From Calothrix sp. NIES-2100 (GTDB lineage Bacteria > Cyanobacteriota > Cyanobacteriia > Cyanobacteriales > Nostocaceae), in assembly GCF_002368195.1 (NCBI RefSeq), contig NZ_AP018178.1:9704205-9768204 (forward strand): a stretch of 64,000 bases of DNA, read 5' to 3'. This document shows, piece after piece, positions 44,101 to 53,489 of the stretch. Positions within the stretch are counted from its first letter, which is position 1; each line of letters opens with the position of its first letter. Under the pieces are notes generated by a model, which did not search any database, had not been told where the DNA came from, and worked only from the letters and a program-made list of their open reading frames with translations. The position numbers were made by a program, and so were the translations under genes.

Positions 44101-45651
44101 TTACCGACTTTGCAAGTATTGTAGTAATTTTTTTGTATCTGCAAGCAAGCGATCGCCCCAAAGATTTTGCTTGAGGAAATCCAAATCGCCATAGCGCTTA
44201 TTGATGCGGAGTGCAGCTTGTCCCATTGCTAGACCCTGTTGGCGATCGCCTTTGGTATACAAGGCCACAGCCAATGCCAATAAAGGCTCTGGCGCTTGTT
44301 TATCTAAAGACACAGCAGTTTGCCATTGCTGAATTGCTCCTTGGATATCACCCTGCTCGTATTTAATTAAGCCAATGTTGTTAACTGCTGCCCAAAACTT
44401 CTGATCTTGGGAAATCGCTTTGTTGTACTGTGCGATCGCATCTGAAAATCGACCTAACTTATAGTAAGCGTTACCTAAATCAAATAACCCTTCTGGATCA
44501 TTAGGTTTTAACTTCAAACCTGCTTGATAATTGACAATAGCTGGCTGGTATTTTTCCTGTTGAAAATTTGCCGAACCTATAGCAAATAAAACATCAGCAT
44601 TCTTAGGATTGAGAGATTGGGCTTTTGTCAGAGCAGCGATCGCCTCATCAAAATTTTTAGTTTGCAAATATATGCCGCCTAAGAGAAACCAGACTTTATC
44701 ATTCTTGGGTGCTAGGTAACTTGCTATCTGCGCTCGTGGCAAAGCCAAATCAAATTTTTGTGACTGTGCTGCCTGTGCCGCTTCTTGAGCTAAACTTAAG
44801 CCAGCTTTCTCAGCCTTATCTGGGTCTAGTTGCTGAGCTTGCTTTAAATCTTCAATAGCTTTTTGCTTGTCCCCATTATCCCAACGTTCTAGTGCTTGCT
44901 GGACGTAAGCTTGGGCATTACTTAGTACAGAGGATGTAGTTGAGATAGGTTTATTACCTGGTATATTCCCAACAGCGATCGTTGTTGGTTTTGCAGATGG
45001 TGCAAGAGTTAAATAAGTCTTCAACGGAATCCCTAACACCGCAGTACCACCCGCAATTGGATCAGTTCCTGCGCGTCCGTGAATACCAACTAACTTCCCT
45101 TGTTCATCTAGTATCGGACCACCACTCATTCCTTTAAACGACTGAACTGTATAATCCAAAGCATAGCCATCTTTTGGATTTGATAAAAGGCTAGAAATTT
45201 GCCCACTCAGAAATTTAAAGTTCCGTCCTGAAACACCAGATATTCCTGTGGGATAACCTGCTACATAAACTGTTTTACCCCCTGTAAGTTGGTCTGAATT
45301 GCCTTTGTCGGCAACCGGATAATTTTGGTTACTAGTAAACTGAAATACTGCTAAATCAACATTTCCTAAAGGCTTTACTTGATTGTGGTTGATGTTATAT
45401 TGCCTACCATCTTCTGTCCTAACTGTATAGCTGCCTTCTAATCTCATTACATGCCAATTAGTGACAACAGTGTAAGTATCGCCTGTGCGTTCAATAATAA
45501 TTCCAGAACCTGTATTAGCACCATCAATACGGACTGTAATCTTTTGAGCAATGGAATAAACTTCTGCGGGTGTCAACGCTGTGGCTACTGGCTGCACTAT
45601 AACAATTGTTGCAGCAAATAATACTGCTGTCAGTCCACCAGCCAATCTCAT
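44101..45651 (-). CDS. Secreted trypsin-like protease with TPR domain
   Basis: A 516-residue protein. The N-terminal 220 residues are closely related to the two WD40 proteases (signal peptide, His67, Asp99, Ser176 in KGMSGGPI). The C-terminal half is TPR instead: AYVQQALERWDNGDKQKAIEDL, then units ending LDPDKA, LAPKND, LNPKNA, LKPNDP. The propeller-for-TPR swap on a conserved protease suggests modular evolution. Its start overlaps the stop of the upstream protease (ATGA), so the two are translated together. Confidence 0.92.
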   Translation of the reverse strand: MRLAGGLTAVLFAATIVIVQPVATALTPAEVYSIAQKITVRIDGANTGSGIIIERTGDTYTVVTNWHVMRLEGSYTVRTEDGRQYNINHNQVKPLGNVDLAVFQFTSNQNYPVADKGNSDQLTGGKTVYVAGYPTGISGVSGRNFKFLSGQISSLLSNPKDGYALDYTVQSFKGMSGGPILDEQGKLVGIHGRAGTDPIAGGTAVLGIPLKTYLTLAPSAKPTTIAVGNIPGNKPISTTSSVLSNAQAYVQQALERWDNGDKQKAIEDLKQAQQLDPDKAEKAGLSLAQEAAQAAQSQKFDLALPRAQIASYLAPKNDKVWFLLGGIYLQTKNFDEAIAALTKAQSLNPKNADVLFAIGSANFQQEKYQPAIVNYQAGLKLKPNDPEGLFDLGNAYYKLGRFSDAIAQYNKAISQDQKFWAAVNNIGLIKYEQGDIQGAIQQWQTAVSLDKQAPEPLLALAVALYTKGDRQQGLAMGQAALRINKRYGDLDFLKQNLWGDRLLADTKKLLQYLQSR

Positions 45652-46487
45652 GGTTGATTCTCCCGATGATTTTGTAATAGTTCTTTTTTAATCGGTACAG
45701 CCATACTAGATTGTGTAATTAGTTCTTGCAAGCGCGGTTCTGGCTGGGAACCATCTTGATAAACTTCCGGCGTATCCCACACTGGGTCTTTGTGTAAACT
45801 ATTAATACCCACCACTTCACCATATTTATTTAACAATGGTGCGCCGCTCATCCCTTTACGCACATCATTGGTATACCCAATCTGGTAGCCTTGTTCTAAA
45901 GCTTTGTCTAACAATAGAGTTACTTTCCCAGCGGTAAACAAAAAACTATTTTTACTCTTCCTTTCTCCCTCCTCCCTAGCTCTGAGGGGGTTGGGGGTGG
46001 GGTGGTTTTGCGCCGTAAATCCACCCACAAACACCTCATCCCCTACTTGCAAACTAGACACATCTTTGACATTAGCTACTGTATAAACGACATCAGGGCT
46101 ACGAAACTGCAACACAGCCAAATCTTTTTCCGCAAATTCTGCCACCTGCAACACAGAAGCTTGATAGACACGCCCATCTGGTGTTTGAATTTGATAGGGA
46201 GGTTTAGCAGTTCTCAGAACGTGAGCATTGGTGATGACTGTATAAATTTGACCTTCTCGTTGCAGTAGAGTTCCTGAACCGAGTAAATCTTTAGCGGAGA
46301 TTTTAACAGCGATCGCCTTTGCCAATTGTTGCAATTGCTCTAGGGAAAGGGGAGCAGGCGATCGCAAAACTTTGGTAAATTTAGCAAAAGTACTGTCCTG
46401 TCTTGGCATTGCGAAAGAAATACCACCAAAACAAATCAGCAAGCACAGTGTATAACCAAGTCTGCTGTTTAGCCATTGCCAGTTCAT
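45648..46487 (-). CDS. Secreted trypsin-like protease, single domain
   Basis: A 279-residue protein with signal peptide YTLCLLICFGGISFA. Triad His89 (ITNAHVL), Asp122 (EKDLAVLQF), Ser214 (KGMSGAPLL). A segment of about 20 residues, HPTPNPLRAREEGERKSKN (161-179), interrupts the domain; its DNA matches the dispersed CCCTCCTCCC/GGGGGTTGGGG repeats, so it is an in-frame repeat insertion. It is diverged from the three downstream paralogues. It overlaps the TPR-protease gene by 4 bp and follows the COP23 gene by 23 bp, so an operon is likely. Confidence 0.9.
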   Translation of the reverse strand: MNWQWLNSRLGYTLCLLICFGGISFAMPRQDSTFAKFTKVLRSPAPLSLEQLQQLAKAIAVKISAKDLLGSGTLLQREGQIYTVITNAHVLRTAKPPYQIQTPDGRVYQASVLQVAEFAEKDLAVLQFRSPDVVYTVANVKDVSSLQVGDEVFVGGFTAQNHPTPNPLRAREEGERKSKNSFLFTAGKVTLLLDKALEQGYQIGYTNDVRKGMSGAPLLNKYGEVVGINSLHKDPVWDTPEVYQDGSQPEPRLQELITQSSMAVPIKKELLQNHRENQP

Positions 46488-46510
46488 TTTACATCCCCAG
46501 GAACTGCAAA

Positions 46511-47101
46511 CTAAAAGCGAGGTTCTACATTATCAGCAGTCGAGCGATCGCACTGTTTACCATCTACCAGTTTCTTGACATCCAGATACAAATCACCTTG
46601 ATCGTCGTAGCTAATAGCTTGACATCCACTCAAATCAATCGGTTGACCTGCTACACCACGGCGAAAATCAAGTATCTGTTTCAGAACTGCACCTGTGTCA
46701 GTTCCTGGTTTGAGGGTAACTAGTATATTCTCTGATGTACAAGGTACACCTTGACGATTGGCAATACATAAAACTGGATAGTTGTTGAAGTTATCTCTGG
46801 TAGTGATAAACAGCGAACCATTATCGTAATAGCGTTGAAACCTAGCGGAAACAACTTTACAACGCTTTGCTGGTGGGAACTTTTTAAAATCCTCAACTAC
46901 CCAACGAATAAACGTTTCATTTCCCCGTGAAGTGCGTACCTTAGTAACTGGTACACCGCCTTCCTCGCTACAAAAGAATTTGTTATTTCCACCATAACTC
47001 GGCTGGTTGCTTGTGGTAGTAGCAACTGCCAACGCTAAAGCTGAAATCACAGAAGCTGTTGCTAGCCCTGGTAATATGTGAGCAAATAATCTCAGCTGCA
47101 T
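46511..47101 (-). CDS. COP23-domain secreted protein
   Basis: A 196-residue protein with a signal peptide (LPGLATASVISALALAVATTT). The mature part starts KFFCSEEGGVPVTKV and contains RCKVVSARFQRYYDNGSLFIT, PVLCIANRQGVPCTSENILVTL and CQAISYDDQGDLYLDVKKLV. Conserved Cys pairs and this order are those of COP23, a 23-kDa circadian/membrane-associated protein family first described in Cyanothece. Function is not established. It is first gene of the protease operon, 23 bp before the single-domain protease. Confidence 0.85.
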   Translation of the reverse strand: MQLRLFAHILPGLATASVISALALAVATTTSNQPSYGGNNKFFCSEEGGVPVTKVRTSRGNETFIRWVVEDFKKFPPAKRCKVVSARFQRYYDNGSLFITTRDNFNNYPVLCIANRQGVPCTSENILVTLKPGTDTGAVLKQILDFRRGVAGQPIDLSGCQAISYDDQGDLYLDVKKLVDGKQCDRSTADNVEPRF

Positions 47102-47209
47102 ATATTAAGTACTAATTACTAAAATATACCTTACTTTCAACCTAGCATTAATAGAGCAAGCTACAACGTCAATTTGCCATTTTTCGGAACTATTGCGGAG
47201 TAAACTCTC

Positions 47210-47242
47210 AGATCCCCGACTTTTTTAAAAAGTCGGGGATCT
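47210..47242. terminator. AGATCCCCGACTT hairpin, copy 1
   Basis: A perfect 33-bp palindrome, AGATCCCCGACTT to AAGTCGGGGATCT with a TTTTAAAA centre. It lies 22 bp after the cyclase-like gene stop (minus strand), where it could act as a bidirectional terminator, but it also belongs to a dispersed family. Confidence 0.6.
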
Positions 47243-47263
47243 AAAACCTCACGAGTATCAGCA

Positions 47264-49669
47264 TTATTTGCGCCCCATCAATAGATAAGTTGTCATTGTC
47301 CCTCCCCCTTGAACTGGAATTTCACCCCGCTTTGACAACATAAATTCATTACACAAACGCTCGTAAGTATTTTGTGTTACTTGAATTTGCCCAGGAATTC
47401 CCTGTGATTCCATGTAGCTAGCAAGAGTTACGGTTTCTCCCCAGCTTTGATAGTTAAATTTTTCTACCTCCATGATACCGAGGAGAACGGGGCCGCTATG
47501 GATGCCGATGCGGATGTTAAAGTGTTGGTGATGCTCGCTATTAAATAAGGCGATCGCAGTTTGCATATCTAAGGCCATGTGGGCGATGGCTTGTGCATGA
47601 TCTGAGCGTCCTACCGGAAATCCACCCATTACCATATATACTTCATTAACAGTTTGGATTTTCTGAAGACTATATCGTTCACTCAGGCGATCAAAAGTGG
47701 CAAAAATGGGATTAAGTAAGCTTACCAATTGCATCGCACTCATGGAAGCAGCAATTTCGCTCAAGCCAACAATATCTGCAAATAAAACTGTCACATTAGC
47801 AAAGTCTTTGGCGATTGCATTTAGTTTTTGTGGCGGCACATAAAGAACTGGTGAGGAGATATTTTGCAACAAAAGTTTAGTTTGTTCCTGTTGATGACGC
47901 AGCGCTTCTTCTGCTAAGAGTCGCTGGGTGATATTGCGAAAAATCCCCCGAATAGCCGCTGGCTTTCCTTCGACAAATTTACAATTAATATTTCCCTCAA
48001 GAAAAATTGTTTGACCATTTTTTGTAATGAATGCAGTTTGCACTTGTTCTAAGTTTTCGCCAGACATCACGTTATAAAATTTTTGGCGGCTACGTGGTCT
48101 AAAATCTGGATGAATAATGTCAAAAATATTCATATTCCTGATTTCCGCTTTACTATAACCTAAGGTTTTTTCCCAAGCTCTATTGACATATAAAAAACGT
48201 CCATAAACATTCACCGACTGAATTAAGTCGTTAGCATTTTCCAATAAATCTCGATATCTTTCTTCACTTTCTACCAAAGCCGCTTCTGTATATTTACATT
48301 TGATAAAATTGGCAATTTGGTTACCAATCGCCACCATCAGTTGCAATAATTCTGTGTCTTTTTTTTGCACCTCTTTGCTGAAAAAAACCATGACACCAAT
48401 AATTTTATTGTCGTCTAAAATCGGGAAACCAAACGCTCCGTGCAATCCAGCGGCGGCGGCGGCTTGCGATCGCTGCGAATCATCATTGGCAATATCCTTG
48501 ATCCAAAGTGGGGAACGTCTCGCCCAAATTCGTCCAGGTAACCCTACACCAGAGTTATAAGTAGTTTGCCAAGTGATTGCTTTAAACTCTCGCACAGAAA
48601 CTAATCTAGTTGACCTAATTTCTACACATCTCAGCACCACATTGCTATTAGCTTGCTCTAGCGATGTAGTAATATATTCACTTGGAGTCCACAATTCCCC
48701 TAAATCCCATCCGAGGGTTTGACAAATCGCCTGCAAAATTTTTGGCATTGCCTGCTTAACGCTTTGAGATTCTGATAAAATACGGGTGATAGCATACTGG
48801 GCACAAATCCGCTGCTCTCGGCGTTGGCGATCGGTAATATCCCGAGCAATATAGACAATATCTTCTAAAGTTTTGATCTGTTTAATCACAGAACAAGAAA
48901 AAGCAATTAACAACTTTTCCTTTTTTTTGCTGCGGCAAACTACTTCTATATTTGAGAACTTTTGCTGAGATAGGGAATCTTTTTGCAGCACATTTTGAAA
49001 TAATGGATAATCATCAATTATTAAAGATATTGGCTGCCCAATTAATTCTGATTTACTGTAACCAAATAATTTTTCTGTAGCAAAATTTATTTTTTTTATG
49101 ATTCCTAAACGACTTGTTACCAACAAGGCATCTGCCATTGAATTGATAACTTGTTCCATGTAATTCTTGTAGGCTATTAAAGTCGTTGAAAGGAGGCTAG
49201 CTTCATGATATTTTTGTGCTAATTTATGCTCTATAGCTAACCTTTCTGTCACCTCCTCAATCAAAACAATTAATCTATTTTCCGCGTATGACTCAAGTTG
49301 CTCATTGATAATATATATATCTATGTAGATTGACGATGTATGCTCTGAGTCTCGTCTAATTCCTGCGAGTTCAAATAATTCTTGTTCTCCTTTGAGAATA
49401 GATGCTAAAATATCCTCCAATCCGATGAATTCAGGAAAACTTAGGCGGACATCTTTCCCTAGTATTACCTCTTCAGGCTGAGCGGCAAACCTTTGTACTT
49501 CCTCAGACATATCTAAAATACGTAAATTCTCATCCAGTTCCAAACGTTCAAATTTCCGTTGAAAAGAAGGTTTATTAAAAATCCGCTCTAATACCTGGTA
49601 TTTCATAGTAGTGAGGGAATAAGCTTTCCAGTTATAACTGAATGAAAACTCAGCATAAATTAGGGACAT
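47264..49669 (-). CDS. PAS-GAF-PAS sensor with degenerate class III cyclase domain
   Basis: An 801-residue protein. A poorly conserved N-terminal PAS-like region, PAS with VINSMADALLVTSRLG, GAF with QICQTLGWDLGELWTP and PLWIKDIAND, PAS with ESEERYRDLLENANDLIQ, then a class III nucleotide-cyclase domain from VTVLFADIVGLSEIA to the C-terminus. The first metal Asp is present. The usual K-T-I-G-D-A-Y segment reads QTVNEVY, and the usual G-D/N-T-V-N-x-A-S-R reads GETVTLASY, so the substrate Lys, second metal Asp and transition-state Asn and Arg are all replaced. Probably catalytically dead. ATG 49606 is an alternative start. Confidence 0.85.
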   Translation of the reverse strand: MSLIYAEFSFSYNWKAYSLTTMKYQVLERIFNKPSFQRKFERLELDENLRILDMSEEVQRFAAQPEEVILGKDVRLSFPEFIGLEDILASILKGEQELFELAGIRRDSEHTSSIYIDIYIINEQLESYAENRLIVLIEEVTERLAIEHKLAQKYHEASLLSTTLIAYKNYMEQVINSMADALLVTSRLGIIKKINFATEKLFGYSKSELIGQPISLIIDDYPLFQNVLQKDSLSQQKFSNIEVVCRSKKKEKLLIAFSCSVIKQIKTLEDIVYIARDITDRQRREQRICAQYAITRILSESQSVKQAMPKILQAICQTLGWDLGELWTPSEYITTSLEQANSNVVLRCVEIRSTRLVSVREFKAITWQTTYNSGVGLPGRIWARRSPLWIKDIANDDSQRSQAAAAAGLHGAFGFPILDDNKIIGVMVFFSKEVQKKDTELLQLMVAIGNQIANFIKCKYTEAALVESEERYRDLLENANDLIQSVNVYGRFLYVNRAWEKTLGYSKAEIRNMNIFDIIHPDFRPRSRQKFYNVMSGENLEQVQTAFITKNGQTIFLEGNINCKFVEGKPAAIRGIFRNITQRLLAEEALRHQQEQTKLLLQNISSPVLYVPPQKLNAIAKDFANVTVLFADIVGLSEIAASMSAMQLVSLLNPIFATFDRLSERYSLQKIQTVNEVYMVMGGFPVGRSDHAQAIAHMALDMQTAIALFNSEHHQHFNIRIGIHSGPVLLGIMEVEKFNYQSWGETVTLASYMESQGIPGQIQVTQNTYERLCNEFMLSKRGEIPVQGGGTMTTYLLMGRK

Positions 49670-49895
49670 ATATCCCCGTTACGAAGAGTGACAACTGAGA
49701 ACTCAGTACTCAACATTCAGGTTTCACCATTCACAGATTACCACCACTGACAATTTTGTAAGCGATTTTTTCCAATATTTGTTATATATACAAAAATTAA
49801 TACATTTGCTCTACTGATGATTGTTCTGTCTGCAATAAACTAAATATTATAACTTTGTTAAATATATAGTAATCATCAACTCTTCCCATACAACA

Positions 49896-49928
49896 AGATC
49901 CCCGACTTTTTAAAGAAGTCGGGGATCT
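49896..49928. terminator. AGATCCCCGACTT hairpin, copy 2
   Basis: Same 33-bp palindrome, 31 bp after the stop of the membrane-protein gene at 49959 (minus strand), a terminator-like position. The rest of 49670-49958 is AT-rich without a gene. Confidence 0.6.
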
Positions 49929-49958
49929 GAAAGCTACTGATTTTTACAAGATATTTTA

Positions 49959-50666
49959 CTAACGAAAACCCAATATCTCCGAGACTGCGGCGACAATATC
50001 AAGATAAAAATTACCACTCACGGCACGAAATAGTTCAAATTTAGAGCCAGGAGCGCCAAAAAATGGTCTTAAAAACCATCCTAATTGCATACCTACAAAA
50101 GCGTATAAAAATAACCAGGATCTTAAAATACTAGTGCGGGTTTTTTTGCCTACCTCATCTTGTTTTGAAAGTAACTGCATTCCTTCATAGAGAAATTTGA
50201 TCCCAAATATACCTGTGATGCCAAAAATTAACACATTCAACAGTTTAAAAAATTGGTAAGAATTGGGAGCGGTGATCATAAAAAATAGCGTGACGGGAGC
50301 CAAGCTAAATAACAGCACACCAATTACTGATACAGCAGTGAGCAAAACCACAAAATGCTGTTGAATACTGCTCCGGGAACCAAATAAAACATTAAAAAAG
50401 AATAGAGTGGGAAAACAAATAATCAGTGTTAATAAATAAAACGCGGGAAGTTTGATAGCACCAGATAACGCTTGCGCCCAACTGTGGGATGCACCGATAA
50501 TTGCACCGTAGATAGCAAAACAAATGGAACTGGAAACAAACAAAGCACTGATTTTACTTTGTAACCTGACTCCTTGGCTAATTTCCTCTAAGAAACCTTG
50601 GCGATCGCGAAGTAAACTGATGAGGATTCCAAACTGTTTATTTTTGTAAGATGGCTTCTCAAGCAT
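49959..50666 (-). CDS. Multi-pass membrane protein (paralogue 1)
   Basis: A 235-residue protein with about six transmembrane segments (SSSICFAIYGAIIGAS, YLLTLIICFPTLFFFN, VLLTAVSVIGVLLFSLAPVT, LLNVLIFGITGIFGI, WLFLYAFVGMQLGWFLRPF). The conserved C-terminal FLRPFFGAPGSKFELFRAVSGNFY is shared with the next gene. The soluble N-terminus has LLRDRQGFLEEISQG. I recall such proteins carrying an unhelpful 'WH2-domain' label in databases; true function unknown. Same-strand tandem with the 243-residue paralogue 49 bp upstream. Confidence 0.75.
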   Translation of the reverse strand: MLEKPSYKNKQFGILISLLRDRQGFLEEISQGVRLQSKISALFVSSSICFAIYGAIIGASHSWAQALSGAIKLPAFYLLTLIICFPTLFFFNVLFGSRSSIQQHFVVLLTAVSVIGVLLFSLAPVTLFFMITAPNSYQFFKLLNVLIFGITGIFGIKFLYEGMQLLSKQDEVGKKTRTSILRSWLFLYAFVGMQLGWFLRPFFGAPGSKFELFRAVSGNFYLDIVAAVSEILGFR

Positions 50667-50715
50667 ATTGATGAATGTATTAACTAGTAATGAAAAAGAA
50701 AAAATTACCTAACCC

Positions 50716-51447
50716 CTAACGAAGTCCTAAGAGATAGCCAATAGCTTGTAAAACACTGAGGTAAAAACTACCTTCTCTATCTCTAAATAGTTGAAATATA
50801 GAACCGGGTGTACCAAAAAAAGGTCTGAGAGTCCATCCCAATTGACTGCCTACAAAAGCATACAAAAACAGCCACGAAAGGATAATTTTGCGGCGTGTGT
50901 TGCTACCTTCATTATCTTGCTCTAACACCACACTTGTGGCTTGGTATAAAGAAGAAATGCCGATAAATCCGGTAAAAGAAAATATCAACACATTCAGTAA
51001 GATTAAAAATTGATAATTATTGGTAGTAATTAAGAAAAAGAGTGTAATGGGTGCAAAGCTAAATAACAACACACTCGTTACAGAAACCGCAGTCAATACT
51101 AGGGCGAAATGCTGCCCAAAACTGCGTTTAGAACCAAAAATAATATTAGAGAAGTACAGCGTTGGTAAACAAATTAGCAGCGTAATTAAATAGAGTGCTG
51201 GTAGCTTAACCGCAGAAGATAAAGCTTGCATCCAGCTATGATATGCGCCAATAATACCGCCATAAATAGCCAGAAATAAGGAACTGCAAACCAATAACGA
51301 AATGATTTTATTAGGTAATCTGACACTTTGAGTAATTTCTTCTAAAAAAGCTTGGCGATCGCGCAGTAAGCCAATCAGGACTGTAAAGTATTTTATCCCC
51401 GAAGATTGCCGTTCAATCATCTTAATCCTCACACCAGGTTTTTGCAA
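50716..51447 (-). CDS. Multi-pass membrane protein (paralogue 2)
   Basis: A 243-residue protein, clearly a tandem-duplicate of the previous one: LLRDRQAFLEEITQSVRLPNK, six membrane segments, C-terminal LRPFFGTPGSIFQLFRDREGSFY. The start is taken at 51447; ATG 51420 (MIERQSSGIKYF) is a likely alternative. Both sit downstream of cruP on the same strand (64-bp gap), so co-transcription with the carotenoid gene is possible. No function assigned. Confidence 0.75.
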   Translation of the reverse strand: MQKPGVRIKMIERQSSGIKYFTVLIGLLRDRQAFLEEITQSVRLPNKIISLLVCSSLFLAIYGGIIGAYHSWMQALSSAVKLPALYLITLLICLPTLYFSNIIFGSKRSFGQHFALVLTAVSVTSVLLFSFAPITLFFLITTNNYQFLILLNVLIFSFTGFIGISSLYQATSVVLEQDNEGSNTRRKIILSWLFLYAFVGSQLGWTLRPFFGTPGSIFQLFRDREGSFYLSVLQAIGYLLGLR

Positions 51448-51510
51448 GAAACGCGATTAATCATATTGACGATCATCGCGTCTATAAATTTTGTCAAGTT
51501 AGCTGTTAAG

Positions 51511-53055
51511 TTAACCGTCTAGATAATCACTGCCAGAACCATACTTCCAAGCATCAACCAAACGATGCCAATAATATTGTTGTTGGTTTGGCAGATACTT
51601 AACTAATGTTTCTAACATTGTACTCAACCAAAATAAGGCAGTATAAACACCTAAGTTAATGTAATGTACCACCCAATCCAATAAATTAATTAAACCTACT
51701 TGGGGAATTATTTTGGCAATTAATCCGGGATTTGCCAAAGCAGTTTTTAAAAGTGTTTGCGTTAAGGCTTTAAACTGCACTATATCTTGCAAAAATGGCT
51801 TGAGTACGCTTGTACCCAGCTTTTGCATTTCCTGAAACACTACTGAAAGCAGTTGGTTAATTTGCTCTGGAGGAATATTTTGATCTACACCCACACTCAT
51901 CGCTTTTTGAAACAGCCAGGTAACAGCTAAACTTGGTTGATAGGGTTGCAACAAAGCCAGCGCTGTTGGAGATAATTGATCGGTTTGCAGTGCTTCTTGA
52001 ATACCAAAAGTTAAACGTTTGAGGTGACGCACCATCGCACCAAAACCACCAAAACTTAAAGGTGATTGGCTACCGCTACTATCTCCAACTGGTAAAATCC
52101 GATTCCAAGGGGTTTTGAGGGGACTTTGGCGATATGTGGGAAAGAAGCCAAAGAGTGCCCGTTGAAACTTTAAGTTACTCAATTCTACACCCTGATATTC
52201 TGGTAGAAGACGGAGATATTCATCAAACAAAGCTTCTAAACCTAAGCGTTGTGGGTGCGCATCCATGTAGGTAAACAAGTAGGTGGTTCTTCCATCCCTA
52301 GCTGGGAAAGCTTCCCAGAAGTACTGGCACTGATTGTGCAAGGATGTAAATGATAACAACAAGTCACCAGTGTTATTTTCCGGAAAACCAGAAGCACAAC
52401 TTCCCACAACTAAGCATAAAGCATCTGGTTTTTGTCCTTGACGTGCTTGCTGGGCGATCGCCGAAAAATGTCCCATCGCATCAATTAATAACCGGGTTTT
52501 GAGTTGGTTGTTTACCATCACCCCGTTGGGATGAACTACGGCTTCACTCAAAGGTGTGTTTTCCCACAACTCACCACCCGCAGCCAAAAATTTGGTTTTC
52601 AATGTCGCCAGTAGATACACAGGATCTACACCTATATTGAGAACATCCTCTACCCAAACTTCTGTACCACCTTGAAAGCTGACTCTGGCTGGGTTATATT
52701 TAGTGGCGATCGCTTGTTCTAATTCTGCATTTGTCAGCAGATTTAATTCCAAAAACACTTCTAACTCTGTACGGGAGATATTCCACTCTTGTTCTCTACC
52801 ACGGAGAATCCCCCGTTCAATTAACCCGACTTTGAGTCCTTGCACAGCCAAAGCGCAACCAATTAAAATACCCAAAGTCCCACCGCAGACAATCACATCC
52901 CACTCTACGCTATCTAAAAGTTGATTGTTCTCTTTGACTACCGTGGGGATCGGTGCTGTATCTTCCCGCAGTGATGTTAACATGCGATCGCTCCGGCGTA
53001 AGTTAGCGATCGCATCGCCTGGTAGTTGGGAGAGAATATCTTCGGTGATGCTCAT
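51511..53055 (-). CDS. cruP: CruP, lycopene-cyclase-family flavoprotein
   Basis: A 514-residue FAD protein. VIVCGGTLGILIGCALAVQGLKVGLIERGIL is the dinucleotide fold, followed at once by RGREQEWNISRTEL, SFQGGTEVWVEDVLNIGV, LLIDAMGHFSAIAQQ, LCLVVGSCASGF, QYFWEAFPARDG and GDSSGSQSPLSFGGFGAMVRHL. This is the CruP subclass, shared with plants, related to CruA lycopene cyclase. CruP is linked to photo-oxidative stress protection; cyclase activity in cyanobacteria is debated. It is divergent from the helical carotenoid protein gene, which supports a carotenoid role. Confidence 0.88.
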   Translation of the reverse strand: MSITEDILSQLPGDAIANLRRSDRMLTSLREDTAPIPTVVKENNQLLDSVEWDVIVCGGTLGILIGCALAVQGLKVGLIERGILRGREQEWNISRTELEVFLELNLLTNAELEQAIATKYNPARVSFQGGTEVWVEDVLNIGVDPVYLLATLKTKFLAAGGELWENTPLSEAVVHPNGVMVNNQLKTRLLIDAMGHFSAIAQQARQGQKPDALCLVVGSCASGFPENNTGDLLLSFTSLHNQCQYFWEAFPARDGRTTYLFTYMDAHPQRLGLEALFDEYLRLLPEYQGVELSNLKFQRALFGFFPTYRQSPLKTPWNRILPVGDSSGSQSPLSFGGFGAMVRHLKRLTFGIQEALQTDQLSPTALALLQPYQPSLAVTWLFQKAMSVGVDQNIPPEQINQLLSVVFQEMQKLGTSVLKPFLQDIVQFKALTQTLLKTALANPGLIAKIIPQVGLINLLDWVVHYINLGVYTALFWLSTMLETLVKYLPNQQQYYWHRLVDAWKYGSGSDYLDG

Positions 53056-53489
53056 ATTGAAAAACCCTCTCTAATTCTTGTGCTTAATAGGCTAGACCAC
53101 TTTCAGCATAGAGGGTAAATGCGATCGCCTTGTTCAACTTATTAGTCCAAAGTCAATAGTCTAAAGTTAATAGTCAGTTGTTCTTAGTCTGATAACCAAT
53201 GACCAATGACCATTCAAAATTGCCATTCTCTTTTAGATTTTAAGTTCATATACATCTGTCTTCAGTCAGGTAAAAAATTTAATTTTATCTGATACTTTTG
53301 ATTGCTCAATTTAATCTTTAAAAGTAGATTTACCCATCTGTAATCCTTGCCCCATCTGTATTTGTGTGAATTTACGAGCAGTCTTTTACTTAATCTTTAT
53401 ACATCTGTCTTCAGTAGGGTTAAAGCACAGATCTAACTTTGTTACGGTTATTTGTGACATCGAAGAATTAATTATCAGCGGAGTTTGTA
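53056..53489. other. Divergent intergenic region, cruP / HCP
   Basis: It contains ATACATCTGTCTTCAGT twice as a direct repeat (53248-53266 and 53400-53416), about 150 bp apart, and ACCAATG heptamers near 53198-53215. The paired ATACATCTGTCTTCAG word is a candidate binding site for a shared regulator of the two carotenoid-related genes. Confidence 0.5.
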
